Notes: generated from the letters alone by a model not told the origin. A DNA stretch of 64,000 nucleotides from Opimibacter sp041746735 (GCA_041746735.1 JBGTGP010000023.1:12441-76440); one strand, 5' to 3'. Positions 32,787 through 42,609 are shown, counted from the stretch's first letter. A program made the numbers and translations.

Positions 32787-33324
32787 AACCTCTCTGTTTT
32801 AGTATTATTGAAGTGGTATTTCGGTGTTTACACCATCCCGGACCTCTTAACAAGTACCCTGGTGTTAAAATCGCCGCAAATTTACATGAATGCGGCTAAT
32901 CCTCACCATCCCTGATATAATTAGCCCCTTTTTGCCCTTTAAAAATGATATTTGGTCATAAATAGTTGTAAAACCCAATTTTTATTGGCCAAATCCTGAT
33001 TTTTATAAAATTATTCATTTGTCTTTTAGGCTTTTATATATGACAATCATTCATATATTTAAATGCCTCATTATTAATATCTAACAATATTTTAGAATTC
33101 CCTTCCATCTCCACCCTGCACTCGACCGAAAAAAGTCTGAGTATATTTAATAACCAACTATAATACAGTATATTACGAATATACGTTTTAAATAAAATTA
33201 ATATAGCCTCACTGTCACTCACTTCATAACGGCAATACATCACTTTGACCGGCATACTGACCTTCTGCTGTGCGGGTTTCAGCAAATTGAAGGCAAACTT
33301 CGCGTGTCCACCTTTCAGAGTCCT
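32787..33324. other. AT-rich divergent intergenic region
   Basis: A gap of about 540 bases between divergent genes. The middle (32930-33240) is clearly richer in A and T than its surroundings. It holds the promoter boxes listed separately and nothing else supported. A 106-codon minus-strand frame (33034-33354) overlaps the trhO promoter and was not accepted. Confidence 0.5.
32877..32884 (-). promoter_or_regulatory. TAnnTTTG box, DksA-like gene
   Basis: On the minus strand this reads TAAATTTG, an exact consensus match about 90 bases upstream of the ATG at 32786. Confidence 0.45.
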
Positions 33325-33332
33325 TATCTTTG
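33325..33332 (+). promoter_or_regulatory. TAnnTTTG box, trhO
   Basis: TATCTTTG is an exact match. It overlaps the TTG at 33330 where the frame opens, which rules that codon out as the start and supports the ATG at 33354. Confidence 0.6.
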
Positions 33333-33353
33333 CCGACCAAACCGTTTGATCCA

Positions 33354-34394
33354 ATGGCCAAAGTCCTGCATAATAAAGTCAACCGGGATATCCTGCGTGA
33401 ACGTGTCCGTCTCGAGCCGGAGAGCCGCACTACCCTTTCCTTTTATGCCTATACCCGGCTGGAGGATCCCCGGGAATTTCGGGATCTTTTTTATGCCCAT
33501 CTGGATGCCCTTGGAGTCTTTGGACGGATTTATGTGGCGGGGGAAGGAATCAATGCCCAGGTTTCGGTACCGACCCGAAAGCTCGATCTCTTCCGCGACT
33601 ATCTGGATTCCATACCCTTTCTAAACGGGATACGGCTCAACTATGCCGTTGAAGATGACTCTACCTCCTTTTTTACGCTGTCCATCAAGGTTCGTGACAA
33701 GATTGTGGCTGATGGCTTACATGATGATGAATTTGATGTTACTGATCGTGGCACTCATCTTTCGGCCGAGGCGTTTAACCGGCTTGCCGATGATCCGGAT
33801 TCGATCGTCGTGGATATGCGGAACCATTATGAAAGCGAGGTCGGCCATTTTGAAAATGCCATTTGCCCACCGATGGAAACCTTTCGCGAAGGGCTGTCCA
33901 TGGTAGCTGATATGCTACAGCAGGATCGGGACAAGCACATCATCATGTATTGTACCGGAGGTATTCGATGCGAAAAAGCATCTGCGTATATGAAATACAA
34001 GGGTTACAAAAAAGTATATCAATTGGATGGCGGCATTATTGAATATGCACGTCAGGCGGAAAGGTTGGGTTTGCCCAATAAGTTTAAAGGCAAAAACTTT
34101 GTCTTTGATGACCGATTGGGTGAACGGATCTCGGACGAGGTGATCGCATCCTGTCATCAGTGTGGTATACCTGCCGATACGCATACCAACTGTGCCAACG
34201 AAGCCTGCCATTTACTTTTTGTGCAATGTGATTCGTGCCGGGAAGAATATGATGGTTGTTGTTCGCCCGAATGCAGGGAATTTAGCCATCTCCCAAAGGA
34301 GGAGCAAAAGCGTCTTCGTAAGGAAAGGGTTTTTAACGGCACTACGTCGGCAAAAAGCCGGCCCGGGATGCTTCATTTTGCACCGGAGGAATAG
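33354..34394 (+). CDS. trhO: tRNA uridine(34) hydroxylase TrhO (rhodanese family)
   Basis: A 346-residue enzyme of the YceA/TrhO group, which makes 5-hydroxyuridine at position 34 of tRNA using oxygen. The N-terminal acylphosphatase-like domain has IYVAGEGINAQVS. The rhodanese domain at about 130-230 has VDMRNHYESEVGHFENA and the catalytic Cys200 in CTGGIRCEKAS. The C-terminal part has paired cysteines (ASCHQCG, CANEACH, QCDSC, CCSPEC) likely to bind zinc. The start is set by the promoter box at 33325. The domain order and length match the family. Confidence 0.93.
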   Translation: MAKVLHNKVNRDILRERVRLEPESRTTLSFYAYTRLEDPREFRDLFYAHLDALGVFGRIYVAGEGINAQVSVPTRKLDLFRDYLDSIPFLNGIRLNYAVEDDSTSFFTLSIKVRDKIVADGLHDDEFDVTDRGTHLSAEAFNRLADDPDSIVVDMRNHYESEVGHFENAICPPMETFREGLSMVADMLQQDRDKHIIMYCTGGIRCEKASAYMKYKGYKKVYQLDGGIIEYARQAERLGLPNKFKGKNFVFDDRLGERISDEVIASCHQCGIPADTHTNCANEACHLLFVQCDSCREEYDGCCSPECREFSHLPKEEQKRLRKERVFNGTTSAKSRPGMLHFAPEE

Positions 34395-34464
34395 CCCTGC
34401 GCGGTCCTTACCTGGCCGACACCCTACACCAGACTGAAAATCATTCTGCGGTGTGAAGGCAATA

Positions 34465-35001
34465 TTAACTTTTCTCGGCCTGAAACTTCAGATCCTTCAA
34501 TCCCTGATCGAATTGCTTTTTGAGCTCGCCGCGCATCATCAGTCCGAAATATTTATTCCAGGGGAGCCAGCCGACCTTATTCTCCATGCTCCAGGCGACT
34601 TCGATACCTTCTCCTTTGTGGGCAAATGTAAACCGGGCGCTGGCTTTGCCCCAGTCCTCGGATTCCAGGGCGGTGACGATCTCTTCATTTTGTACGACAC
34701 GTGATAGCGTCATGGTTCCTTTGCCAAGGCGGGAATTGTTGGATTCCCATTTATAAAATGCGCCTTGTCCCTCGGACGGATTACTAAAGGACATCACCAT
34801 TGCAGGATCCATGCGTTTCCAGGGTGACCACATTTCCCAATGGAAGAGGTTATTGACCTGACTGAAGACCCGATCCATGGGTGCATTGACGATGACAGTT
34901 CGTCGGACTTTCACATCGGAGGGCAGCAAGAACGAAATGAGGATCAACCCCAGAACAAACAAGCCTATCCAAAGACCGATCTTTTTCAGCAGCTTTTTCA
35001 T
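34465..35001 (-). CDS. SRPBCC (START-like) membrane-anchored protein
   Basis: A 178-residue protein with one N-terminal helix (IGLWIGLFVLGLILISFLL) followed by a polyketide-cyclase/START-like fold: VRRTVIVNAPMDRVFSQVNNLFHWEMWSPW and a final long helix (MMRGELKKQFDQGLKDLK). The fold binds hydrophobic ligands, but members of this group are mostly uncharacterised. It lies 69 bases downstream of the MoxR gene on the same strand. The ligand is unknown. Confidence 0.82.
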   Translation of the reverse strand: MKKLLKKIGLWIGLFVLGLILISFLLPSDVKVRRTVIVNAPMDRVFSQVNNLFHWEMWSPWKRMDPAMVMSFSNPSEGQGAFYKWESNNSRLGKGTMTLSRVVQNEEIVTALESEDWGKASARFTFAHKGEGIEVAWSMENKVGWLPWNKYFGLMMRGELKKQFDQGLKDLKFQAEKS

Positions 35002-35069
35002 ACAAGTATATTTCCCTCAAATATCGCTAAAATGAGGGTCATGAAAAAGATTTCAGTACAGCTTTACAT

Positions 35070-36038
35070 TTACAGCAATCCTTCGATGACCTTTTCCTCA
35101 TTGATGCCTTCGGCTTCGGCTTTATAATTGCGTACGATCCTGTGACGGAGTACGTATGTGGCCACGGCCCTGACATCGGCTATATCCGGCGAATATTTAC
35201 CCTGGATCGCGGCATGGCATTTGGCACCGAGCACGAGGTACTGCGAAGCGCGAGGTCCTGCACCCCAGGTTATGTACTGGTTGACCTGATCTGTAGCCCG
35301 TGGTGTGCCCGGTCTTGTTTTAGTGGCCAGGGAGACGGCGTACTCAAGAACATTGTCGGCGACTGGAATCTTGCGAACCAATTGCTGGAAATGGAGTATC
35401 TCCGTGGCTGAAAGGATGTGAGAAAGCGATGTGTTTTGCAGCGCTGTAGTGGTTTTGACCACTTGAATTTCCTCTTCGTAGGAAGGGTAGTCCAGTGGAA
35501 TATTAAACATAAACCGGTCAAGTTGCGCTTCCGGTAGGGGGTATGTACCTTCTTGTTCGATGGGATTTTGTGTCGCCAGTACAAAAAATGGTGAAGGAAG
35601 CAGATGCCGGTCTCCGCTTACCGTCACGGAGCGCTCCTGCATGGCTTCCAGGAGGGCGGCTTGCGTTTTGGGCGGTGTACGATTGATTTCATCGGCCAAA
35701 ATGATATTGGCAAATATGGGTCCGCGGTTGAAACGAAAATGGCGGTCTTCGTCCAGAATCTCTGTCCCGGTAATATCGGACGGCATGAGGTCGGGTGTAA
35801 ACTGGATGCGTTTAAACTCCAGATCCAGTACTTCGGAAATGGTACTGACCAGCAGGGTTTTGGCCAGCCCGGGTACGCCGACCAGCAGACTGTGACCGTT
35901 GGAAAACAAGGATATCAATACAGCCTTGACCACTTCATCCTGCCCGACTATCACTTTACCGATCTCCTGCCGTAAGGCCTGATATTTTGCTGCCAGGGCA
36001 TCAATAGCCTGGACATCAGATGCATATTGTGTGTTCAT
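35070..36038 (-). CDS. MoxR family AAA+ ATPase
   Basis: A 322-residue AAA+ protein. The ATG at 36038 is chosen; a TTG just before it opens the frame. Walker A is GVPGLAKT, Walker B IILADEINRTPPKTQAALLEAM, sensor 1 ATQNPIEQEG and then TYPLPEAQLDRFMF, all typical of MoxR. These ATPases act as chaperones that mature or insert partners, often next to DUF58 and VWA-domain genes. No such partners are adjacent here, where an SRPBCC protein and a dipeptidase flank it. Confidence 0.93.
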   Translation of the reverse strand: MNTQYASDVQAIDALAAKYQALRQEIGKVIVGQDEVVKAVLISLFSNGHSLLVGVPGLAKTLLVSTISEVLDLEFKRIQFTPDLMPSDITGTEILDEDRHFRFNRGPIFANIILADEINRTPPKTQAALLEAMQERSVTVSGDRHLLPSPFFVLATQNPIEQEGTYPLPEAQLDRFMFNIPLDYPSYEEEIQVVKTTTALQNTSLSHILSATEILHFQQLVRKIPVADNVLEYAVSLATKTRPGTPRATDQVNQYITWGAGPRASQYLVLGAKCHAAIQGKYSPDIADVRAVATYVLRHRIVRNYKAEAEGINEEKVIEGLL

Positions 36039-36062
36039 CAATTCAATTTGATTTCAACTCCA

Positions 36063-36078
36063 GTGTACACGGGTACAC
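36063..36078. promoter_or_regulatory. inverted repeat upstream of the MoxR gene
   Basis: GTGTAC-ACGG-GTACAC, a six-base perfect dyad, 25 bases upstream of the MoxR ATG. It could be an operator; no regulator is assigned. Confidence 0.3.
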
Positions 36079-36116
36079 CTCTGTAAGAACGCCAAAAGTA
36101 GGGAAAAAGTGGGAAG

Positions 36117-36842
36117 TCAGAATTTGGAACCCGGACATGGCCATTCCCAATCCGACAACGGGTACGATCCTTTGGCAAAGGAATAGTGCCACCACTCCGT
36201 ACGGATGGACTGAAACCCGTGTGCCTCCATGAGGGTTTTTAATTTTTTCCGTTGCGCCAGTATGGAGGGTGACAAGTCCATATAATCGTGATGTGCTTTT
36301 TCGCCAAAGAAATCATATGGTGTACCCATATCCATATCCCAGCCATTGAGATTCGTGATGGTCAGGTCTACAGCCACGCCCCGGTTGTGCATCGAACCTT
36401 CTTTGGGAGAAGCGACATAGTCCGGGTTGGGCACTTTATCCCACAATTTTTGTTGGGCCGGACGGGGGCGGTAACCGTCATACAATTTGAGCATATACCC
36501 TTGCGCCCGGAGTTGGCGGTTAGCTTTCAGGAGGGCTACGGCTACCTCGGGGCGAAGGAAAAACCGGCCGCAGGGATAGATGACAGCACCAGTAAAATTG
36601 TCGGCTGTAGCATATTTGATCTCCAGCGCAAACCCGTCTGCCGCTGTGATCTCCGTCCATTGAGTCGTATCATAGTCAGGTGGTACATACGGTCTTTCAG
36701 CAGTCAGGGCTGCCAGCGTATCCATGACTTCCTGATCGTAGACAATCTCCTGCTTTGTTTCATTCCGGCAGGATATCAGCCATATTAAGGTCATCAGGAA
36801 CAGGAACAAACCTGTACCGGGAGGGCGGGATATACGCATCAT
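36117..36842 (-). CDS. D-alanyl-D-alanine dipeptidase, lipoprotein (M15D, VanX/DdpX type)
   Basis: A 241-residue zinc peptidase. The signal LFLFLMTLIWLISC places the lipidated Cys near residue 25. The M15 zinc motif is GSMHNRGVAVDLTI (SxHxxGxAxD), with the third ligand in EWWHYSF and the catalytic Glu in the same motif. VanX/DdpX enzymes split D-Ala-D-Ala; outside resistance clusters this serves peptidoglycan turnover or nutrient use. No vanH, vanA or vanR/S homologues are adjacent, so a resistance role is unlikely from context. The gene precedes moxR by about 80 bases on the same strand. Confidence 0.9.
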   Translation of the reverse strand: MMRISRPPGTGLFLFLMTLIWLISCRNETKQEIVYDQEVMDTLAALTAERPYVPPDYDTTQWTEITAADGFALEIKYATADNFTGAVIYPCGRFFLRPEVAVALLKANRQLRAQGYMLKLYDGYRPRPAQQKLWDKVPNPDYVASPKEGSMHNRGVAVDLTITNLNGWDMDMGTPYDFFGEKAHHDYMDLSPSILAQRKKLKTLMEAHGFQSIRTEWWHYSFAKGSYPLSDWEWPCPGSKF

Positions 36843-36997
36843 GGGACGAAGATACAGGCTGAGTTGAACATATGAAGAGCTTCAGGGGCAATAGGTTTGG
36901 AGCGAATGGTCTGATTTTTTGTACAAGTCGTCTAAAGGCGTGGAGTACCAGGCAGGGAATAAAATATCTTGGCTATGTAATTCTAATCCTACTTCGT

Positions 36998-39352
36998 ATG
37001 ACCAGTTTCAGATTCTCACGCCCTATGTGGCTTGTCGGTATTTTGGCATGCTGCTACATGCAGGACACTTTTTGTCAGAATACCTCCAACCATGGCAACA
37101 AATTCGAACAGCTTGGCACCCTGTTGCCAACGGCTAACACCTATCGGAACATGGATGGCAGCCCGGGGCCGGATTACTGGCAACAACGTGTAGATTATGA
37201 CATCGAATGCAACCTGGATGAATCCCTTCAGCAACTACGCGGCACGGAGAAGATCACCTATTACAATCAATCTCCTTCGACGCTTGCTTATCTGTGGTTG
37301 CAACTCGATGAGAATGAGCATTCCCCTGAATCGGATAAACATCGGATGGATCCGAAGAGCATCCAGCCGATTATGAGCGAGCAATCCCTTCGGCATCTGG
37401 AGCCCTGGAGAGAGTTGGAGCCGTATGGCCATAACATACTTTCTGTTCGGGATGAAAACGGGCATGATCTGCGTTATATAATCCACCAGACCATGATGCG
37501 TCTTGAGCTTCCGAAGCCACTCAAGCCGGGGGAATCCTTTGCGTTTCATGTCGATTGGTATTACAATCTGATCAACCGGATCAATACCACGAGTTGGGGC
37601 CGGGGTGGGTATGAATACTTTGAAAAAGACGGCAATCACCTCTTTACTATCGTCCAGTGGTATCCGCGTCTGTGTGTCTACAATGATGCTGAAGGATGGC
37701 AGAATAAGCAGTTTGTCGGCCGTGGGGAGTTTGCGCTCCAGTTTGGCAACTTCATCGTGAAGATCACCGTACCGGAAGATCACATCGTGGGGGCCACAGG
37801 AGAATGTCTAAACTATGCTCAGGTCTTGTCTCCGGAGCAGCAACGGCGATGGCAACAGGCTCAGAAGGCGAAGGAACCGTTGGAGATCGTCACGTTGGAG
37901 GAGGCTAAAAAGGCGGAGAAGAATAAAAAGCCGACAACGACCAAAACCTGGATTTACAAAGCGGATCAGGTACGAGATTTTGCCTGGACATCGAGTCGGA
38001 AATTCGTGTGGGATGCCATGCCGCATATCAATGAAGATGGTAAGCGGGCGATGTGTATGAGTTATTACGCCAAAGAGGCCTATCCTATTTATAGTCGATA
38101 TTCCACGAAGGCTGTGTCCCACACGCTGAAAGTATACTCAAAGCATTCTATCCCCTACTCTTATCCGAGTGCCATCAGCGTAGAAGCTGCCAATGGTATG
38201 GAATATCCGATGATCTGCTTCAATCCGGGACGGGCGGAGGAGGATGGCACGTACACCGCCGCTTCGAAACATGCCGCGATATCGACGATCATTCATGAAG
38301 TAGGACACTTTTATTTTCCGATGATCATCAACAGTGATGAGCGGCAATGGGCCTGGTTTGATGAGGGTCTCAATACGTTTGTACAGTTTCTGGCTGAGAC
38401 GGAATGGGACCCGGACTATCCCCATTGGGCCGGGCCTACTGAAACCATCACGGCCTATATGGCACAGCCAAAAAACAATCTGGAACCCATCATGACCAAT
38501 AGTGAAAATCTGGTCAACTATTTTGCCAATGCCTATATCAAACCAGCCTGCGGGTTGAACATTCTGAGGGAAACGATCATGGGACGAGAGGCTTTTGATT
38601 ATGCCTTTAAAGTCTTTTGTCAGCGATGGGCTTTTAAACATCCGACACCTGCTGATTTTTTCAGGACGATGGAAGATGCCAGTGGAATTGACCTGGACTG
38701 GTTCTGGCGAGGCTGGTTTTATAGTATAGATGCCGTCGACATATCGCTGGACAGTATCAAATGGTACAAGGTAGATTTGGAACAAAATCCTGAGCGCCAA
38801 GAGCACACGGACATTCAGCGGCCGCTACCTCCTGCTACGCACATTTCATCTCAGCGCAATCGGGAAGCGGGTGTGGTCTTTGCCATTGATGAAGATCCTT
38901 CATTGCGGGACTTCTACAACAGCTACCGTCCGTGGGAGGGAAAGGACAGTGTGACGACGAAACGGACCTGGCTCTATGATGAGGTTCTGACAGAACAAGA
39001 AAAGCGGGAAAAATTTGGGGACAAGAACTATTACGAACTCTTTTTCAGCAATAAAGGTGGCCTTATAATGCCCGTCATCATTGAATGGACTTTTACAGAC
39101 GGCACCCGGGAGGTAGAGCGCATCCCGGTGGAGATCTGGCGTAAAAATGAGGTTCAGTTCAGAAAAGTTTTTGTCAAAGACAAGGACGTTGCGGCGATTG
39201 TTATCGATCCATATAAGGAGACTGCGGACATCGATGTCAGTAATAATATCTGGCCGGTGAAGGAACTACCCTCACGGTTTCAGCTCTTCAAGAAACACAG
39301 GTATGAGGATGTGCCAAATGCCATGCAGCGACATGGTATGGGACGAAGTTAA
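36998..39352 (+). CDS. M1 family zinc metallopeptidase (aminopeptidase-like)
   Basis: A secreted protein of 784 residues from the ATG at 36998, chosen because it begins a signal peptide (SRPMWLVGILACCYMQDTFCQ). The frame opens 42 codons upstream at 36872. The zinc site is HEVGH at residues 433-437 with the third ligand Glu456 in WFDEGLNTF, matching the HExxH-x18-E spacing of M1. The N-terminal beta domain has TEKITYYNQSPSTLAYLWLQLDEN, as in this bacterial group. The usual GxMEN exopeptidase motif appears only loosely as NGMEYPMICF. It is probably a periplasmic or surface aminopeptidase. Confidence 0.9.
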   Translation: MTSFRFSRPMWLVGILACCYMQDTFCQNTSNHGNKFEQLGTLLPTANTYRNMDGSPGPDYWQQRVDYDIECNLDESLQQLRGTEKITYYNQSPSTLAYLWLQLDENEHSPESDKHRMDPKSIQPIMSEQSLRHLEPWRELEPYGHNILSVRDENGHDLRYIIHQTMMRLELPKPLKPGESFAFHVDWYYNLINRINTTSWGRGGYEYFEKDGNHLFTIVQWYPRLCVYNDAEGWQNKQFVGRGEFALQFGNFIVKITVPEDHIVGATGECLNYAQVLSPEQQRRWQQAQKAKEPLEIVTLEEAKKAEKNKKPTTTKTWIYKADQVRDFAWTSSRKFVWDAMPHINEDGKRAMCMSYYAKEAYPIYSRYSTKAVSHTLKVYSKHSIPYSYPSAISVEAANGMEYPMICFNPGRAEEDGTYTAASKHAAISTIIHEVGHFYFPMIINSDERQWAWFDEGLNTFVQFLAETEWDPDYPHWAGPTETITAYMAQPKNNLEPIMTNSENLVNYFANAYIKPACGLNILRETIMGREAFDYAFKVFCQRWAFKHPTPADFFRTMEDASGIDLDWFWRGWFYSIDAVDISLDSIKWYKVDLEQNPERQEHTDIQRPLPPATHISSQRNREAGVVFAIDEDPSLRDFYNSYRPWEGKDSVTTKRTWLYDEVLTEQEKREKFGDKNYYELFFSNKGGLIMPVIIEWTFTDGTREVERIPVEIWRKNEVQFRKVFVKDKDVAAIVIDPYKETADIDVSNNIWPVKELPSRFQLFKKHRYEDVPNAMQRHGMGRS

Positions 39353-39442
39353 TGACCTGCATCCACATGGACGCATGGCCATGTCATGCCTTTGGCCATT
39401 CTAGAATTTGAGATTAATTTTCAATCTTAATAACAACTGCCT

Positions 39443-40807
39443 CTATCCTTCCGCCAGTGTATTATGGATATCTGTTCTGGCGCCTTGTATAGCTGGTATC
39501 ACGGCGGCCAACAGGCCGACAAGGAGGGCGCCGATGATGATCCAGATTTCTTGCGGGAGCCAGGTCAATCCGGTAAACTGATACTTATATCCTTTCTCCA
39601 GAATATTTCCTGCCAGATGCATGCCGGTATGCCCGAGAATCAATCCAAGGCCGAGGCCCATCACCGCGATCCAGAGACCTTCAGCGGTGATCATGGCAAA
39701 CAGCGTGCCTGGACCTGCACCACTGACCCGCATAAGTGCCATTTCATATCGCCTTTCCTTCAGGGATGAATAGAGCGATATAAAAATACTGACGGCTGCC
39801 ACTATCGCGATGAGAATGGCTATATATCGCAAGGCTTCGGTACCGCTGCCCATCATCGAATACAGCCGGTTGATCTCCAGCGCCGGAGAAGCTGCCATGA
39901 GCCCTGTGTTGACATTGATATTGCGGAGCATGTTGAGCGACTGGATATTAGTACGGCTCTTGAAGCTGACCAGTAAACTGGTGATCTCCTTGTCAGGTGT
40001 TGTTCTTAATTCGGCAACAATACTATCTGTCAGTGTCCGGATTTCATTGGTGTCGATTTCCACAACCGGCATCGTCGTATGCACATGTTTCCCCCCGCCA
40101 TGATCATGGCCTGCGTGATCATGATCGCCATGGTCGTGATCTCCGTGATCATGATCATCGTGCTCTTCCGCCATCACATCATGATCATGCACTTTCCACA
40201 CCGTCTGCGGCGTGCAGAGAATCAACTGATCCAGGACAGTGCCAGTCGGTTGGAGGATGCCCCGGACCCCAAATGGTGCTCCATGGTCGTGCACCAGGTC
40301 TTCATTTTCTTCCAGGCCATGTGTGGAATAAAATCTATCGCCCACATGGATATGCAGTTTGCGTGCCACTACGGACCCAACCACCACTTCGAAATCCTGT
40401 CGATAGATATCCCCTTCCACCCGGGTAGCGCCATACAATTCCAGAATCGACGGTGGTGCACCGACGATCCGATAGGCTCCATAGCTGTCGCCTAGCGACA
40501 ACGGTACTGACCGGGACAGGAGGGGATGTTTTGGATTTAAAAAAGGTGCTGCCTCCTCCAGCGAAATATTGCCGGTTGGCGCATCAATATGGTACATGCT
40601 GTTGAGAATGAGCTGTAGCGGACTGCCTTTTGCCCCTATGACCAGATCTATGCCTGCGAGATTATTATCAAGTCCTTGCTTAAACTGATGATTGAAAAGG
40701 GTCAGCAAGGTGATGAGTCCGACACTCAGGGCAAAAAGGATTACACTCATCAGGGTGTTGAGAGGTTTGGCGAGAATATTTTTACGACTGAGGGTGAGTA
40801 TATTCAT
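39443..40807 (-). CDS. FtsX-type ABC permease with histidine-rich loop
   Basis: A 454-residue permease of the LolCE/MacB superfamily. One N-terminal helix (TLMSVILFALSVGLITLLTLF) is followed by a large extracytoplasmic domain and three C-terminal helices, with an FtsX domain from about 330. Residues about 204-240 are extremely rich in His and Asp (EEHDDHDHGDHDHGDHDHAG), an unusual insertion for this family that should bind transition metals. The ATPase partner lies 135 bases upstream in the same direction. Such pairs move lipoproteins, peptides or other amphiphiles; a metal-linked cargo or metal sensing is inferred from the loop. Confidence 0.88.
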   Translation of the reverse strand: MNILTLSRKNILAKPLNTLMSVILFALSVGLITLLTLFNHQFKQGLDNNLAGIDLVIGAKGSPLQLILNSMYHIDAPTGNISLEEAAPFLNPKHPLLSRSVPLSLGDSYGAYRIVGAPPSILELYGATRVEGDIYRQDFEVVVGSVVARKLHIHVGDRFYSTHGLEENEDLVHDHGAPFGVRGILQPTGTVLDQLILCTPQTVWKVHDHDVMAEEHDDHDHGDHDHGDHDHAGHDHGGGKHVHTTMPVVEIDTNEIRTLTDSIVAELRTTPDKEITSLLVSFKSRTNIQSLNMLRNINVNTGLMAASPALEINRLYSMMGSGTEALRYIAILIAIVAAVSIFISLYSSLKERRYEMALMRVSGAGPGTLFAMITAEGLWIAVMGLGLGLILGHTGMHLAGNILEKGYKYQFTGLTWLPQEIWIIIGALLVGLLAAVIPAIQGARTDIHNTLAEG

Positions 40808-40941
40808 GAGATGGAGGGTCTGGTATCAAAGATTAAAGGAAAATGGTATAGGTGACATGTGCTGTATCAGTTTTTCCGAAGAATGTAAAGCCAGAAACGC
40901 AGAAAAGAATGACAGGCCGATAAGGGTAGAAGACCGTCATG

Positions 40942-41574
40942 TTAATTCAGATAGATTTTTTTTACGATATCCTCTTTGATCCGGCTGTCGTGGGTGACGA
41001 CGATGAGGTTGGCATGATGCTCCGAGGCGACCTGGAGCAGGAGGTCGATCATCTTCCTGCAGTTTAGATCATCCAGAGCAGAGGAAGGTTCATCCGCCAG
41101 GATGAGGCCAGGTTGATGCACCAGTGCCCGGGCGATCGCAAGCCGCTGTTGCTCGCCGACGCTCATGGTGTGTGTTTTCTTGTTCTTCTTTGCTCCGATA
41201 CCCAGTCGATCCAGCAGATGAAGGGCCTTGTTCCTGTCTGGTGGGATGCCGGACAGATTTTGTGTCAGCATCAGGTTTTCAAATCCGGTGAGCGATCGGA
41301 TAAAGTGGGGTTTTTGAAAAATAATTCCAATCGATTTGCCCCTGAACCGGTCCAGGGCATGGCCCCTCAGGGTATGCATAGCTGTGTCTGCTACAAAGAT
41401 CTCCCCAGACACAGGCGATAAAATACCACCTAAAAGATGGAGCAAGGTGGTCTTGCCAGTTCCGGAAGGGCCCAGGATAAGTGCATGTTCCCCGGAAGAA
41501 CATTCAACATCCGGAAATGTCATAGCCGGTTGACCTGTATATTGATACTGAAGCTGATGGGTACGAATATTCAT
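40942..41574 (-). CDS. ABC transporter ATPase, LolD/MacB type
   Basis: A 211-residue ATPase from the ATG at 41574; an ATG 12 codons earlier is less LolD-like. Walker A is GPSGTGKTT, the signature MSVGEQQRLAIARAL and Walker B LILADEPSSALDD. It should energise the FtsX-type permease downstream. The intervening gap of 135 bases holds no gene. Confidence 0.9.
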   Translation of the reverse strand: MNIRTHQLQYQYTGQPAMTFPDVECSSGEHALILGPSGTGKTTLLHLLGGILSPVSGEIFVADTAMHTLRGHALDRFRGKSIGIIFQKPHFIRSLTGFENLMLTQNLSGIPPDRNKALHLLDRLGIGAKKNKKTHTMSVGEQQRLAIARALVHQPGLILADEPSSALDDLNCRKMIDLLLQVASEHHANLIVVTHDSRIKEDIVKKIYLN

Positions 41575-41616
41575 AGTTGGGTAAAATACATCGGTCCGAA
41601 CAAACAACAAGGGTTT

Positions 41617-42531
41617 TTACGGGATGTTTGAATGGAAGTTGTTTTTTGATACCAAAGCTGCTCCAAAGACGCCGGCACTGTCACCCAGCTCAGGCGGCAC
41701 GACTGGTGTCGAAAAGTCCGGATGAAATACGTGCGCAGCAATAATCTTGCGCCCTTCGGTATACAGCCATGGTATACGGCTCAGTCCTCCTCCCAGCACA
41801 ATGACGTCCGGATCAAGCAGATTGATCACCTGCGCCAGACTTTTTCCAAAAAAATGCAACAGGCGTTGCTTTACTTGTGCAGCCGCGGGATCCTTACGCT
41901 CCAAAATCGTTTCAAGCGGTAAATCCATCCCGGTTAATCTTGTATAATATCTGCTGAGGGCCGGGCCTGACAGGATCGTTTCTACGCATCCATGCCGTCC
42001 GCAATAACAATCCTCACCTTCATCGTCCAGCCACATATGACCCCATTCACCCGCAATGCCATGATGCCCATGCAGACCCTTTCCATTCACGACTATACCA
42101 CCTCCTACGCCGGTTCCCATGATGACTCCAAAGACCACACGGGCCTCCGGATACTGATGTGCGACCACTCCCATTTGGGTTTCGGCCAGGGCAAAACAAT
42201 TGGCATCATTTGCGATCATTACAGGTATGCCCAGGATATCTTCCAGGTCTTTGACTAAAGGCTTACCGTTGAGACAAAGGGTGTTGCTGTTTTTGAGGGT
42301 GCCTGTGGCCGGATCTAACGTACCTGGTGTGCCTATACCAACAACTGACGCCTGATGTCCGGCATCAACCTCCAGGTGGCGTATCAGGTTGGCAATCCGG
42401 GTCAGGATATGCTGATATCCTCCACTGGCTTCTGTTGGAATGCGCTGTCTTACGACGATTGTCTCCGGCGAGAGGGAATGTAGGACTACTCCTTCAATTT
42501 TGGTGCCGCCGAGGTCGATGCCGTAATACAT
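41617..42531 (-). CDS. ROK family sugar kinase
   Basis: A 304-residue kinase starting MYYGIDLGGTKIEG (phosphate-1 motif). It continues with GIGTPGTLDP, ANDANCFALAE and the GTGVGGGIVVNG motif. The ROK zinc site is HHGIAGEWGHMW plus CYCGRHGCVE. The group includes glucokinase, fructokinase and N-acetylglucosamine kinase; EWGH is common in glucokinase-like and fructokinase-like members. There is no N-terminal helix-turn-helix, so it is an enzyme and not a NagC-type repressor. Confidence 0.9.
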   Translation of the reverse strand: MYYGIDLGGTKIEGVVLHSLSPETIVVRQRIPTEASGGYQHILTRIANLIRHLEVDAGHQASVVGIGTPGTLDPATGTLKNSNTLCLNGKPLVKDLEDILGIPVMIANDANCFALAETQMGVVAHQYPEARVVFGVIMGTGVGGGIVVNGKGLHGHHGIAGEWGHMWLDDEGEDCYCGRHGCVETILSGPALSRYYTRLTGMDLPLETILERKDPAAAQVKQRLLHFFGKSLAQVINLLDPDVIVLGGGLSRIPWLYTEGRKIIAAHVFHPDFSTPVVPPELGDSAGVFGAALVSKNNFHSNIP

Positions 42532-42539
42532 TTTAAAAA

Positions 42540-42568
42540 GGTAAAGGGTGAAGGGTAAAGGGTAAAGG
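42540..42568 (-). repeat. GGTAAAG minisatellite upstream of the ROK gene
   Basis: Four tandem copies of GGTAAAG or GGTGAAG, the same motif as at 4297, 15661 and 26600. Confidence 0.7.
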
Positions 42569-42609
42569 CAATAATTGGAAGAATTTACCCAATAACATCC
42601 TGCTTCAGA

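Noticed and set aside
33034..33354. A 106-codon minus-strand frame in the AT-rich gap before trhO
   Set aside because: It overlaps the trhO promoter and start codon, has no signal or domain, and its composition is that of AT-rich spacer.
36117..36842. Vancomycin-resistance cluster suggested by the VanX-like dipeptidase
   Set aside because: No VanH, VanA/B or VanRS homologues are near, and the protein is a lipoprotein, as in housekeeping DdpX-type enzymes.
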